Positions 8,627-17,419 of a DNA stretch of 64,000 nt are shown here, piece by piece (the first letter of the stretch is position 1; every line of letters starts with the position of its first letter). The stretch is from positions 103,086 to 167,085 of the forward strand of contig JAIXWG010000052.1 in assembly GCA_027482245.1 (NCBI GenBank), read 5' to 3'. Source of the stretch: Acetobacteraceae bacterium. GTDB taxonomy: Bacteria > Pseudomonadota > Alphaproteobacteria > Acetobacterales > Acetobacteraceae. The position numbers were made by a program, and so were the translations under genes. The notes beneath the pieces were generated by a model. The model searched no databases. It saw only the letters and a program-made list of their open reading frames with translations, and was not told the origin of the DNA.

Positions 8627-9852
8627 CCGCGCTGATCAATGAATGGCGGGACGCCTGGCTGCTCGCCGGTGCCCGCACGCCCTTCGCGGACCTGGGTGGG
8701 CCGCTCGGGCTCGTCTCGCCCATCGACCTCGGCATCAAGGCGGCGCGTGCCGCCATTGGCAAGGCGGGGATCGACGCCGCCGAGATCGGGCATGTCGTCG
8801 CGGGCTCCGTCGCGCAGGCGAGCTTCGACGCCTACATGCTGCCCCGCCATGTCGGGCTCTATGCGGGGGTGCGGGAGGAAGTGCCGGCGCTGCTGGTGCA
8901 GCGCGTCTGCGGCACGGGGATCGAGGCGCTGGCCCAGGGCGCCAATGCCGTGGAGCGGCAGGGCGCGGGCGTCTCTCTCTGCGTCGGTGCGGAGAGCATG
9001 AGCCGCAACCCCATCGCCTCCTACACCCACCGCAACGGCTTCACGCTGGGTGCGCCGGTCGAGTTCAAGGATTTCCTGTGGGAGGCGCTGCTCGACCCCG
9101 CCTGCGGGCTGAGCATGGGCGGCACGGCGGAGGAGCTGGCGAAGCGGCACGGGATTTCGCGCGCCGAGGTCGACGCCTTCGCCGCCCGCAGCTTCGACCG
9201 CGCGCTGGCGGCGCGGGAGGCCGGCTTCTTCGACGAGGAGGTCGTGCCCGTCACCAGCGAGACCTTCTCCCGCGAGCGCCTGGCGAATCGCGGCATCGCG
9301 CTGTCCCGCCGCACGCCGTCGGTCGATGCCGACACGCATCCCCGGCCGTCGCCGGTGGAAACATTGGCGAAGATCCGGCCGGCCTTCGGCGGCGTGCAGA
9401 CCGGCGGCAATTCCTCCGCCGTGGTGGACGGTGCCGCGGCGGCGCTGGTGTGCAGCGGGGATTTCGCGAAGGGGCGCGCGCCGCTCGCGCGGCTGGTGGC
9501 GTCCGCGGCGGTGGGCTGCCCTCCGGCGATCATGGGCATCGGGCCGGTGCCGGCCATCCAGGCGCTGCTGACGCGGACGGGCCTGACGCTCGACCAGATC
9601 GACCTCATCGAGATCAACGAGGCCTTCGGCGCGCAGGTGATGGCGTGCTCCCGCGCGCTGGGCCTCGATGAGTCGAAGCTCAACGCGCATGGCGGCGCCA
9701 TCGCGATCGGTCATCCGCTGGCGGCGACGGGCATCCGGCTGGCGGTCACCTGCGCGCGCGGGCTGAAGCGGCGCGGCGGGCGCTACGGCATCGCCTCCGC
9801 CTGCATCGGCGGCGGGCAGGGCATCGCGCTGCTGATCGAGGTCGTATCGTGA
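8623..9852 (+). CDS. Acetyl-CoA acetyltransferase / 3-ketoacyl-CoA thiolase
   Basis: Thiolase of 409 residues that would cleave a 3-ketoacyl-CoA with free CoA into acetyl-CoA and a shortened acyl-CoA. The acylated cysteine is C96 in VQRVCGTGIEA; the C-terminal catalytic elements NEAFGAQ, GGAIAIGHPLAATG and ACIGGGQG are all intact. It is translationally coupled to the synthetase (ATGA) and to the thioesterase (GTGA). In this setting the expected substrate is an aroyl-acetyl-CoA, giving vanilloyl-CoA or 4-hydroxybenzoyl-CoA plus acetyl-CoA; that is inferred from the operon. Confidence 0.9.
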   Translation: MTALINEWRDAWLLAGARTPFADLGGPLGLVSPIDLGIKAARAAIGKAGIDAAEIGHVVAGSVAQASFDAYMLPRHVGLYAGVREEVPALLVQRVCGTGIEALAQGANAVERQGAGVSLCVGAESMSRNPIASYTHRNGFTLGAPVEFKDFLWEALLDPACGLSMGGTAEELAKRHGISRAEVDAFAARSFDRALAAREAGFFDEEVVPVTSETFSRERLANRGIALSRRTPSVDADTHPRPSPVETLAKIRPAFGGVQTGGNSSAVVDGAAAALVCSGDFAKGRAPLARLVASAAVGCPPAIMGIGPVPAIQALLTRTGLTLDQIDLIEINEAFGAQVMACSRALGLDESKLNAHGGAIAIGHPLAATGIRLAVTCARGLKRRGGRYGIASACIGGGQGIALLIEVVS

Positions 9853-10277
9853 CCGCGCTGGTGAACAGGCGCCCCGTGACGATCGAGTGGGGCGATTGCG
9901 ACCCCGCGGGGATCGTCTTCTACCCCCGCTACTTCGCGATCTTTGATGCCTGCACCGCGGCGCTGTTCCAGGCGGCGCTCGGCATGCCGAAGATCCAGTG
10001 GACCGAGAAGTTCGGGATCGTCGGCATCCCGATGGTGGATACCCGCGGCAAGTTTGCCGTGCCCTCCGCCTATGGCGACGAGGTGGTGGTCGAAAGCCGC
10101 ATCACCGCCTTTCGCCGATCCTCCTTCGATGTCGAGCACCGGCTGCTGAAGGCGGATGGCGCGCTGGGGGTGGAGGGATTCGAGACCCGCGTCTGGGTGG
10201 CGCGGGACCCGAACAACCCGAAGGGCATCAAGGCGGCGCCGATCCCGGCGGAGGTTGTGTCGGCGTTTGGGGGGTAG
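9849..10277 (+). CDS. 4-hydroxybenzoyl-CoA-type thioesterase
   Basis: Hot-dog fold thioesterase of 142 residues. The N-terminal motif DCDPAGIVFYPRYF matches the 4-hydroxybenzoyl-CoA thioesterase family, whose active-site Asp lies in this segment. It starts at a GTG overlapping the thiolase stop. As the last gene of the synthetase operon it would release the free aromatic acid from an aroyl-CoA, completing conversion of ferulate to vanillate or coumarate to 4-hydroxybenzoate. Substrate is inferred from context. Confidence 0.85.
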   Translation: MTALVNRRPVTIEWGDCDPAGIVFYPRYFAIFDACTAALFQAALGMPKIQWTEKFGIVGIPMVDTRGKFAVPSAYGDEVVVESRITAFRRSSFDVEHRLLKADGALGVEGFETRVWVARDPNNPKGIKAAPIPAEVVSAFGG

Positions 10278-10320
10278 GCTGCGTAACGCGAGCAGACCCC
10301 CACCCTGACCAGCCTTCGGC

Positions 10321-10357
10321 GTTGCGGCAGCGCCGCAACCCCCCGTAAGCACGGGGG
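10321..10357. terminator. Two adjacent GC-rich hairpins between convergent genes
   Basis: Two perfect stems lie back to back: 8 pairs (10321-10328 with 10332-10339, loop AGC) and 7 pairs (10340-10346 with 10351-10357, loop AAGC). They sit between the convergent thioesterase and tctC genes. Neither is followed by a clear T-run, so they could be a bidirectional terminator or a dispersed palindromic element. Confidence 0.4.
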
Positions 10358-10375
10358 AGGGAACAGTTTCGTCAA

Positions 10376-11368
10376 TCATGTCTCCGGCTGGAAGCCGCTC
10401 GCGCGCACGACCGGGCCCCAGAGGTCGCGGTCGTGGCGGATGCGGGCGGCGAATTCCTCCGGGCCCTGGACGGTCGGCTGGAATTCCAGCCGGTCCAGCA
10501 CCTGGCGCACCTCCTCCGTCCGCACCGCCGCCTGCACGGCCTGGTGCAGCGCGGCGACGACCGGGGCCGGCGTGCGGGCAGGGGCGAAAAGGCCCATCCA
10601 CTCGCTGATCGTGAGCGCCGGGTAGCCAGCCTCGGCCAGCGTCGGCACATCCGGCAGGCGGGGCAGGCGCGACTGGGAGGAGATGGCCAGGATGCGCACG
10701 CCCTGGCCGTGATGCGGCAGCAGGTCCGACACCACCGCCACCACCAGCGGGATGCGCGCCGCCAGCGCGTCCTGCACCGCCGGCGCCGCGCCACGATACG
10801 GCACGTGGTTGAGCCGCGCGCCGACCGCCCGGCCGATCATGTCACCCACGAAATGCGGGCCGGACCCGGCGCCCGGCGATCCATAGGGCACCTCCGCCGG
10901 CTGGGCGCGGAGCCAGGTGGTGAGGTCCGCCAGCGTCCGCGCGGGATGGCTCGCCGGCACCGCGACCGCGAAGGCGAAGTCGCAGAGGGTGCAGACCGGC
11001 ACGAAATCGGCCAGCGCGTCGTAGCGCACCTCCCGCGGGAAGATGTGCGGCTGCAGCGTCATGACGCTGGCGGGGGTGACGAGCAGCGTCGTGCCATCCG
11101 GGTCCGCGGCCTTGGTGGCATCGACGGCCAGGCGGCCGGAGGCACCGGGCCGGTTGTCCACCAGCGCAGAGGGCGCGTAGGCGCCGCGCAGCCGTTCTGC
11201 ATAGATGCGCGCGACCAGGTCCGTGGGCCCGCCGGCGGCGAAGCCCACCAGCACGCGGGCAGGGCGCGACACGGCCTGGGCGCGGGCGCCCCTGGCCATG
11301 AAGGCGGTGGCGAAGGCCGGGATGGTGAGCGTGGCCAGGGCCGCGCGGCGGCCGATGCTGGTATCCAT
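10376..11368 (-). CDS. Tripartite tricarboxylate transporter substrate-binding protein (TctC/Bug)
   Basis: Periplasmic Bug-family binding protein of 330 residues. The N-terminus has a twin-arginine-like signal (GRRAALATLTIPAFATAF) ending at an Ala-rich cleavage region, followed by the family opening RPARVLVGFAAGGPTD and the conserved PYGSPGAGSGPHF and VPYRGAAP segments. The ATG at 11368 is chosen because it begins the signal peptide; the frame extends 24 codons upstream without similarity. It is divergent from a second tctC gene, and operator 3 lies between them, tying it to the hydroxycinnamate regulon. No TctA or TctB membrane partner is in the window, as is usual for orphan Bug proteins. 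The ligand may be an aromatic acid, by inference. Confidence 0.88.
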   Translation of the reverse strand: MDTSIGRRAALATLTIPAFATAFMARGARAQAVSRPARVLVGFAAGGPTDLVARIYAERLRGAYAPSALVDNRPGASGRLAVDATKAADPDGTTLLVTPASVMTLQPHIFPREVRYDALADFVPVCTLCDFAFAVAVPASHPARTLADLTTWLRAQPAEVPYGSPGAGSGPHFVGDMIGRAVGARLNHVPYRGAAPAVQDALAARIPLVVAVVSDLLPHHGQGVRILAISSQSRLPRLPDVPTLAEAGYPALTISEWMGLFAPARTPAPVVAALHQAVQAAVRTEEVRQVLDRLEFQPTVQGPEEFAARIRHDRDLWGPVVRASGFQPET

Positions 11369-11418
11369 GGTCCTGTTACCCCCCTGCGGTGCCGATGCAC
11401 CTTGCTTTGCTGGTAAAC

Positions 11419-11431
11419 TTATGGCGCATAA
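11419..11431. promoter_or_regulatory. Putative MarR operator 3 (TTATG-N3-CATAA)
   Basis: Perfect inverted repeat TTATG-GCG-CATAA in the 133-base gap between two divergent tctC genes, 51 bases from the left start and 70 from the right. It matches the two operators at the synthetase and hydratase promoters in both arms and spacer length. Confidence 0.72.
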
Positions 11432-11501
11432 TGGTTGCATTCAAGCGGGATGTGGCGCGCTGGCGGCGCCGTCGTCCCGGAACGACAGGGAAGGAACCTC
11501 C

Positions 11502-12482
11502 ATGACCCTCATGCTGAAGCGGCGTGCATTGCTCGGTGCCCTGGCGCTGCCGGCCCTGACCGGCCTGGCGCGGGCGGAGGCGATCAACCGCCCGGCGCGG
11601 CTGATCGTGGGCTTCCCGCCGGGCGGGTCCAGCGACGTCGTGGCGCGGCTCTATGCGGAGAAGCTGCGCGGCCTCTACGCCCCCAACATCATCGTGGACG
11701 GCCGCGTCGGCGCTGCCGGGCGCATCGCGGTGGAGGCGGTGAAGGCCGGCGAGGCCGATGGCACCATCTTCCTGCAGACCCCCGCCTCCATGCTGACGCT
11801 GCAGCCGCACGTCTTCCCGCGGGAGGTGCGGTACGACGCGCTGACGGATTTGGTGCCGGTTTCCACCGTCTGCTCCTTCCCCTTCGCGCTCGCCGTGCCG
11901 GCGAACCATCCCGCGAAGACGCTGCCGGAACTCATCACCTGGATGAAGGCGCAGCGCGGCGAGGTGCCCTTCGCCTCCCCGGCCGCGGGATCGGCGCCGC
12001 ATTTCCTCGGCGTGATGTTCGGCAAGAAGATCGGCGTGCCGGTGACGCATGTGCCCTATCGCGGCGCGGTGCCGGCGGTGCAGGACCTGATCGGCGGGCG
12101 GCTGCCGATCTTCGTCGGCGTGCTGGGCGACGTCTCCCCCCAGCATGGCACGGGCGCGCGGATGCTGGCGGTGTCCTCCCCCCAGCGGAACCCGCGCTAT
12201 CCGGATGTGCCGACCTTCGCGGAACTTGGCCACCCCGAGCTCGGCAAGGATGAGTGGTTCGGCGTGCTGCTGCCGGCCAACACCCCGGCGCCGATCGTCA
12301 ACGGCCTGCACGCGGCGATCGTGCAGATCGCGCGGCAGCCGGACATGGTGGCGGCGCTGGACCGGCTGGAATACCTGCCCACCGTCTCCGCCAGCCCGGC
12401 CGAGTTCCGGGAGCGGATCGCGCGGGAGCGGGCGGAGTGGGGCCCCATCGTGCGGGAGAGCGGCTTCCAGCCGGAAAACTAA
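11502..12482 (+). CDS. Tripartite tricarboxylate transporter substrate-binding protein (TctC/Bug)
   Basis: Second Bug-family periplasmic binding protein, 326 residues, closely similar in layout to its divergent neighbour (shared TLQPHVFPREVRYDAL, VPYRGAVPAVQD and C-terminal WGPIVRESGFQPE), so the pair probably arose by duplication. The signal peptide is LKRRALLGALALPALTGLARA, again with paired arginines. The ATG at 11502 follows a GGAAGGAA Shine-Dalgarno. Operator 3 lies upstream. It probably captures a substrate of the neighbouring catabolic genes for a TctAB-type permease encoded elsewhere. Confidence 0.88.
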   Translation: MTLMLKRRALLGALALPALTGLARAEAINRPARLIVGFPPGGSSDVVARLYAEKLRGLYAPNIIVDGRVGAAGRIAVEAVKAGEADGTIFLQTPASMLTLQPHVFPREVRYDALTDLVPVSTVCSFPFALAVPANHPAKTLPELITWMKAQRGEVPFASPAAGSAPHFLGVMFGKKIGVPVTHVPYRGAVPAVQDLIGGRLPIFVGVLGDVSPQHGTGARMLAVSSPQRNPRYPDVPTFAELGHPELGKDEWFGVLLPANTPAPIVNGLHAAIVQIARQPDMVAALDRLEYLPTVSASPAEFRERIARERAEWGPIVRESGFQPEN

Positions 12483-12790
12483 ATGATTGCCCTCAGGCGC
12501 CGGGCGGCCCCTCCGGGGCCTTGGCTCGCCGCATAGGCGGCGGGCCGCGTTCCGGGACCCCATGCACGTTGCGAAGCAACGCGCATGGGCACCCGTCGCG
12601 GCCTCGGCCGACTTTGTCGGCCGCAAGCCGCGCGACCTTCGGCGAGGCGGTTCCTGCCTTGCCCCCGCCGCAGTCGTGCCCGCGCGGCGCCATGCGGCGG
12701 GAGCAAGGTTGAACGGAAGCGGGGTTGCATCCGCCCGCGCCCTCTGGGAAGGGTTGAGCGGGCGAGGTGTTCACGCCCGCGTGAGGCCCC
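12483..12790. repeat. Hairpin-rich intergenic region
   Basis: This 308-base stretch holds no convincing gene but at least four strong inverted repeats: 6 pairs at 12506-12520; arms of 14 bases with one mismatch around a GAA loop at 12559-12589; 8 perfect pairs at 12605-12623 with a TTT loop; and 16-base arms with one mismatch (12657-12672 and 12693-12708). Such density suggests a palindromic intergenic element (REP/BIME-like), possibly also serving as terminator for the upstream tctC gene. Confidence 0.5.
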
Positions 12791-14344
12791 ATGCCCGACG
12801 GCCAGAGTTTCTATACGCCCAGCCGCACCCGCCTGCCCCTGATGGGCGATGCGGGCGCGATCCTGCTCATCCTGGTGGCGACCGCGCTGCTGCGGATGAC
12901 CAGCTTCGTCCCCGCCGTGGTGGACACGGATGAGGGCCTTTACCTCGTCCAGGCCCGGGAATGGCTGAATGGCGGCTGGCCGCTGGTGGCGGCCTGGGAC
13001 ATGCACCCGATCGGTGCGCCCGCCCTCTTCGCGCTGGCCTTCCTGGCCTTCGGCGTTTCCGTCGAGGCGGTGCGGCTGCTCGGCATGATCTGCGTCGCCG
13101 CCACGGCCTGCGCGCTGTATGGCGCCGCGCGGGCGGCGGGGGCGCCGCGCCGGATCGGCATGGGCGCGGGCGTGGTCTACGCCGCACTGTCGGTGCTGCT
13201 GGGCGGGCTGTGCAGCAACACGGAAATCCTGATCGCCCCCTTCGTCGCCGGGGCCATGGCGCTCGCCATCCGGGGCGCTGCCCAGGCGGTGGGCCCCACG
13301 CCGCGCGCGCCGGGCTGGGCGCCGCTGGTCGCCATGGGGCTGCTGATCGGCACGGCGCTGGTGGTGAAGCAGGTGGTGGTGCCGGAAGGCTCGCTCGCCT
13401 TCCTGATCCTCGTGCTGCCGGCGCTGCTGCGGGGCGTGCTGCCCTGGCGGCGCGCGGCGCTGATGGCGCTGGCCTATGCGGGCCTCTGCGCCTTCCCCTT
13501 CATCCTGGCCGGCTTCGTCTATTGGACGCAGGGGTGGCTCGACCAGTATCTCGACGGGTCGCTGATGGCGCCCTTCCGCTATTCGCTGGAGCGGATCGAG
13601 GGCCCTGAAGCCGCGCGGCGGATCGGTGCCGCGGCGCTGCAACTGGGCCTCGCCTTCGGGGCGGCGCTGGTCGCGGTCCTGGCCTGGCGCCCGCGCTGGG
13701 CGCCGGGGCCGGTCGTGCTGCTGACGGGGGCCGCGGTGGTGTGGTTCGCCGTCACCTCCGCCGCCATCGCGGGGCCGGGCTTCTTCTTCGCCCACTACTT
13801 CCTGCTGTGGCTGCCGCCGCTGGCGCTGCTGGCCTCCATCGGGGCCTGGTGGATCGCGCGCGGCCTGGCGAGGCCGGAGCGCGCGCGCATCGCCTTCATC
13901 GCCGTGGTCGGCGCCATCGCCGCGCAGGCCTGGCTGATGGAGGCGACGGGCCGGCTGGAACGCGGCCCTGGGCTGATGCACCCCGACCCCGTCCGCCAGG
14001 TCTCGGCCGCGGTGGCGGAGGCCGCGGGCCCCGGCGGCGATGCCTTCATCGCCAACTACCACCCGAGCGTCTACGTCATCTCCGGCGCGCGGCTGTCCAC
14101 CCGCTTCCCCTTCCCGGCGCACCTGACCGGCGTGTTCGAGGATCTGTCGGACACGAACACGGAAGCCGAGCTGGTCCGCGTCCTCGCCTCCCGCCCTCGC
14201 GTCATCGTCGTCGATCGCGGCTGGATGCACACGATGCGCCCCGCCGCCGCCGCGCAGGTGATGGCGGCGGTGGAGCAGGGCTACGACCTCTTCGCCACGG
14301 TCGCGGAGTATCGCGGGCCGGTCGAGATCTACCGGGCGCGGTAG
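12791..14344 (+). CDS. GT39-like multi-pass membrane glycosyltransferase
   Basis: Integral membrane protein of 517 residues with about a dozen hydrophobic segments. The first periplasmic loop contains VVDTDEGLYLVQAREWLNG, the acidic motif expected in GT-C enzymes of the PMT/ArnT type, which move a sugar from a polyprenyl phosphate to a protein or lipid. MHPIGAPALFALAF follows in the expected position. The soluble C-terminal part carries ISGARLSTRFPFPAHL. The neighbours do not indicate the acceptor. The ATG at 12791 is the first start in frame after the hairpin-rich gap. Confidence 0.75.
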   Translation: MPDGQSFYTPSRTRLPLMGDAGAILLILVATALLRMTSFVPAVVDTDEGLYLVQAREWLNGGWPLVAAWDMHPIGAPALFALAFLAFGVSVEAVRLLGMICVAATACALYGAARAAGAPRRIGMGAGVVYAALSVLLGGLCSNTEILIAPFVAGAMALAIRGAAQAVGPTPRAPGWAPLVAMGLLIGTALVVKQVVVPEGSLAFLILVLPALLRGVLPWRRAALMALAYAGLCAFPFILAGFVYWTQGWLDQYLDGSLMAPFRYSLERIEGPEAARRIGAAALQLGLAFGAALVAVLAWRPRWAPGPVVLLTGAAVVWFAVTSAAIAGPGFFFAHYFLLWLPPLALLASIGAWWIARGLARPERARIAFIAVVGAIAAQAWLMEATGRLERGPGLMHPDPVRQVSAAVAEAAGPGGDAFIANYHPSVYVISGARLSTRFPFPAHLTGVFEDLSDTNTEAELVRVLASRPRVIVVDRGWMHTMRPAAAAQVMAAVEQGYDLFATVAEYRGPVEIYRAR

Positions 14345-14359
14345 CGGCCCGCGGCAGGG

Positions 14360-15322
14360 TCAGTCCGGCGTGATGCCGCCGGCCCGCACGATCGCCTCCC
14401 AGCGCGGAATCTCCGCCGCGAGGCTGGCGCGCAGTTCCGCCGGGGTGCCGCCCACGGGCTCGAAGCCGAGTTCCGCCAGGCGCGCCCGGATGGCCGCGCC
14501 GGCGATGACGCCGCGCGCGGCCTCGGCCAGCCGGTCCACGACCGGGGCGGGCAGGCTGGCCGGGCCGACCAGCGCGTTGATCAGCGCGGCATCCACCGCC
14601 GGCAGCCCGGCCTCCGCCATCGACGGCACGGCGGGCAGCAGGGCGGACCGCGCGGCGCCGGTGATGGCGAGTGCGCGCAGCCGCCCGGCGCGGACATGCT
14701 CCGCAATGGCAGGCACCGTGCCGAAGGCCATCTGCACGCGGCCTGCCAGCAGATCCGTGATCATCGGCCCGCCGCCGCGATAGGGGACGTGAAGGTAGGT
14801 GAAGCCCGCGGCCTGGCGGAACTGCTCGCCGGCCATGTGCACGGCGGTGCCGTTGCCGGCGGAGCCGAAGGAGAGTTGCTCCGGCTTCGCCTTCCCCTCC
14901 GCCACCAGCGCCGCGACGTCGGCCCAGGGCGCGGCGGCCGGCACGACGAGCGCGAGCGGGGCGCGCACCAGCAGCGACACCGGCGTGAAGTCCCGCAGCG
15001 TGTCATAGGGCAGGCGGGGGCCGAACAGCGCGGGGTTCACGACGAAGGCCGTGTCCACGACGCCCAGCGTGTACCCATCGGCTGCGGCGGTCGCGACGGC
15101 CTGGGTGCCGGTGATGCTGGCCGCGCCGCCCCGGTTCTCCACCGCGACGGGCTGGCCGAGCGCACTGGACAGGTCCTGCGCCAGCAGCCGCGCCGTGATG
15201 TCGCTGGCGCCGCCGGGCGGATAGGGGACCACGAGGCGGATCGGCCGCGTCGGCCAGGCCTGGGCCAGCGCGAGGGTCGGGGCACAGGCCGCGGCGGCGG
15301 CGATCAGGGCGCGGCGCTTCAT
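14360..15322 (-). CDS. Tripartite tricarboxylate transporter substrate-binding protein (TctC/Bug)
   Basis: Bug-family periplasmic binding protein, 320 residues. The signal peptide MKRRALIAAAAACAPTLALA is followed by WPTRPIRLVVPYPPGGASD, the canonical Bug N-terminus, and later HVPYRGGGPMITDLLAGRV. The ATG at 15322 overlaps the stop of the enolase-superfamily gene (ATGA) and begins the signal peptide, so a start five codons upstream is rejected. Coupling to a racemase/dehydratase-like enzyme suggests the ligand is a sugar acid or other hydroxy acid processed by that enzyme. Confidence 0.88.
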   Translation of the reverse strand: MKRRALIAAAAACAPTLALAQAWPTRPIRLVVPYPPGGASDITARLLAQDLSSALGQPVAVENRGGAASITGTQAVATAAADGYTLGVVDTAFVVNPALFGPRLPYDTLRDFTPVSLLVRAPLALVVPAAAPWADVAALVAEGKAKPEQLSFGSAGNGTAVHMAGEQFRQAAGFTYLHVPYRGGGPMITDLLAGRVQMAFGTVPAIAEHVRAGRLRALAITGAARSALLPAVPSMAEAGLPAVDAALINALVGPASLPAPVVDRLAEAARGVIAGAAIRARLAELGFEPVGGTPAELRASLAAEIPRWEAIVRAGGITPD

Positions 15323-16464
15323 GGCGTGATCTCCCACTGGTCGGTGACGAAGGGCGCCAGGCGCTCCGGCGACAGTTCGAAGCCGAGGCCCGGGGCATCC
15401 GGCACGGGCAGGCAGCCATCGGCGCCGGGCTCGATCGGGCCGAGCAGCGTCAGCAGCGGGTTCGGCGTGACGTCGACCTCGATGAAGGGATAGGGCGCGG
15501 GCCCGCCCCCCCGCCGCGCGCCGATCAGCGCGCCCATCTGCAGCGCGGCATGGGCGTTCACCAGGCTGCCGAAGACGTGGGGCATCACCGGCACGTCGAA
15601 GGCATCGGCCAGCGCCGCGATGCGGCGGAAGCCGGTGAAGCCACCGCAGACCGCCATGTCCGGCTGCAGGACGGAGAAGGTGCGCGCCACCAGGAAGTCC
15701 CGGAACCCGGCGAGACTCCCCAGTGCCTCCCCGCCCGCGATGGCGCAGGGGGCGGCGGCGGCGACCGCCTGGTAGCCGCCGACATCCTCGGGCTGGAGGG
15801 GCTCCTCCACCCAGAGCAGGTCGGCTTCCTCCATGTGGCGGAGGCTCGCGAGCGCGGCGCCGACGGTGTAGCCCTGGTTGATATCGACCATCAGCGCCGT
15901 GTCGGGGCCGACCTGCCGGCGCATGGCGCGCATCACGGCGCCATCCGCGCGGGGCGCCACGCCGACGCGGGGCTTGATGGCGCGGAAGCCGCGGGCGAGC
16001 AGCGCATCCACCTGCGCGGGATAGGCGCCATAGGGGTCCGGGCCCTCCGCGATGAAGGGCCCGCTGGCATAGGCCAGCATCCGGTCGCGCAGCGCGCCAC
16101 CCAGCATCCGCGCCACGCTGATGCCCCGCGCGCGCGCGGCCAAATCATGCAGCGCCATGTCGATGGCGGAGATCGCCATCATGCCCGCGCCGCGCCGGTC
16201 ATAGCCAAGCGTGCCGAGCATGGCGTTGTAGATCCGGCCCATCGCCTCCGCCTTCTGGCCGAGCACCAGGGGCGCCATGCGCGTGCGGATCAGGGCGGCG
16301 GCGGCGGCGGGGGCGTTGAAGGCTTCCCCCCAGCCGGTGGTGCCGTCCTCCCCCGTCAGCTGGACCAGCAGCACCTCCCGCCGCCGGATGAAGGTGGCGG
16401 CGTTGCCGAGGGCGGGGCTGGGCGCGAAGCCCACGAGGAATCCCCGGATGCCGATGACCTTCAC
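15319..16464 (-). CDS. Mandelate racemase/muconate lactonizing enzyme family protein
   Basis: Enolase-superfamily enzyme of 381 residues. Active-site features visible in order: a capping domain; a lysine in FRAIKPRVG where the superfamily has its catalytic KxK; metal-ligand acids in LMVDINQGYT, LLWVEEPLQ and CAIAGGEAL; and a histidine in PVMPHVFGS. It would abstract the alpha-proton of a carboxylate; racemisation, dehydration or cycloisomerisation cannot be distinguished here. It is co-transcribed with a TctC binding protein and divergent from a LysR regulator 84 bases away, a common arrangement for catabolism of one carboxylate. Confidence 0.85.
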   Translation of the reverse strand: MKVIGIRGFLVGFAPSPALGNAATFIRRREVLLVQLTGEDGTTGWGEAFNAPAAAAALIRTRMAPLVLGQKAEAMGRIYNAMLGTLGYDRRGAGMMAISAIDMALHDLAARARGISVARMLGGALRDRMLAYASGPFIAEGPDPYGAYPAQVDALLARGFRAIKPRVGVAPRADGAVMRAMRRQVGPDTALMVDINQGYTVGAALASLRHMEEADLLWVEEPLQPEDVGGYQAVAAAAPCAIAGGEALGSLAGFRDFLVARTFSVLQPDMAVCGGFTGFRRIAALADAFDVPVMPHVFGSLVNAHAALQMGALIGARRGGGPAPYPFIEVDVTPNPLLTLLGPIEPGADGCLPVPDAPGLGFELSPERLAPFVTDQWEITP

Positions 16465-16548
16465 GCTTCCTCCGTCCGTCGTTGAGGCGGACCGTGCGAA
16501 GCGCGGGCCATTCTGTCAAATAGCCGGGAAGGCCGGGATCATGGGTGG

Positions 16549-17415
16549 ATGGTTATGGCGCTGAACCTGCGGGAGCTCGAGGTCTTCCGCGCGGTGATGG
16601 AGGCGGGTGGCGTCACCGGGGCCGCGCTCCAGCTCGGCATGTCCCAGCCCGCCGCCAGCAAGATGCTGCGTCAGGCGGAGGCGCGGCTCGGCTTCGCGCT
16701 CTTTGCCCGGGCCCGCAACCGGCTGGTGCCGACGGCGGAGGCGCATGCGCTGCTGCCCGAATTGATGGGCGCCTTCGCCGCGATCGGCGGCGTGGAGCGT
16801 CTGGCCGCGGCGCTGCGTGCGGGGCGCAGCGGGCGCTTCACCGTCGCCGCCGTGCCGGTGCTGGCGACGGCCCTGCTGCCGCGCGCCATCCAGGCCTTCC
16901 GCGCCGACCGGCCCGACGTGATGCTGCGCCTGCGCGCGACGACGGCGCTGGAGGCGGTGAACCAGGTGGCGGACCACCGCGCGGACCTCGCCGTCATCCT
17001 CGGCGGTACCGGCGATGCGCGGGTGGAGGCGACGCTGCTCTGCTCCTCGGAGATCGGCTGCGCCCTGCCGCCGCGCCATCCGCTGGCCGCGAAGCGCAGC
17101 CTGACGCTGGCGGCGCTGGAGGGGGAGGCGCTGATCTCGCTCAGCCCGCAGCAGCCTGTCGGCGCGGCGCTCGGCGACGCCCGCATCGCGATCGAGGTGA
17201 GCCAGTCCAGCATCGCCTGCGCGCTGGTGCGGGCGGGGGCGGGGATCGCGCTGCTGGATGGCTATGGGCTGGCCGAGGCGCGGGCGCAGGGCCTGGCGAC
17301 ACGTCCCATCTCGCCGCGGCTGGAACTGGCGGTGACGATGGTGACGTCCCGCAGCCGGGCGCCATCCCTGCTGGCGGAGGCCTTCCGGGAATGCCTGGTG
17401 GCGGCGGCGGCCTGA
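16549..17415 (+). CDS. LysR-family transcriptional regulator
   Basis: LysR-type regulator of 288 residues (286 from the ATG at 16555). The N-terminal winged helix reads LRELEVFRAVMEAGGVTGAA and SQPAASKMLRQAEARLG, the standard LysR HTH, followed by an effector-binding domain with the periplasmic-binding-protein fold. It is divergent from the racemase/tctC pair and probably activates them in response to their substrate. The 84-base divergent gap has T-rich/A-rich half-sites but none clear enough to call. Confidence 0.88.
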   Translation: MVMALNLRELEVFRAVMEAGGVTGAALQLGMSQPAASKMLRQAEARLGFALFARARNRLVPTAEAHALLPELMGAFAAIGGVERLAAALRAGRSGRFTVAAVPVLATALLPRAIQAFRADRPDVMLRLRATTALEAVNQVADHRADLAVILGGTGDARVEATLLCSSEIGCALPPRHPLAAKRSLTLAALEGEALISLSPQQPVGAALGDARIAIEVSQSSIACALVRAGAGIALLDGYGLAEARAQGLATRPISPRLELAVTMVTSRSRAPSLLAEAFRECLVAAAA

Positions 17416-17419
17416 GCGG

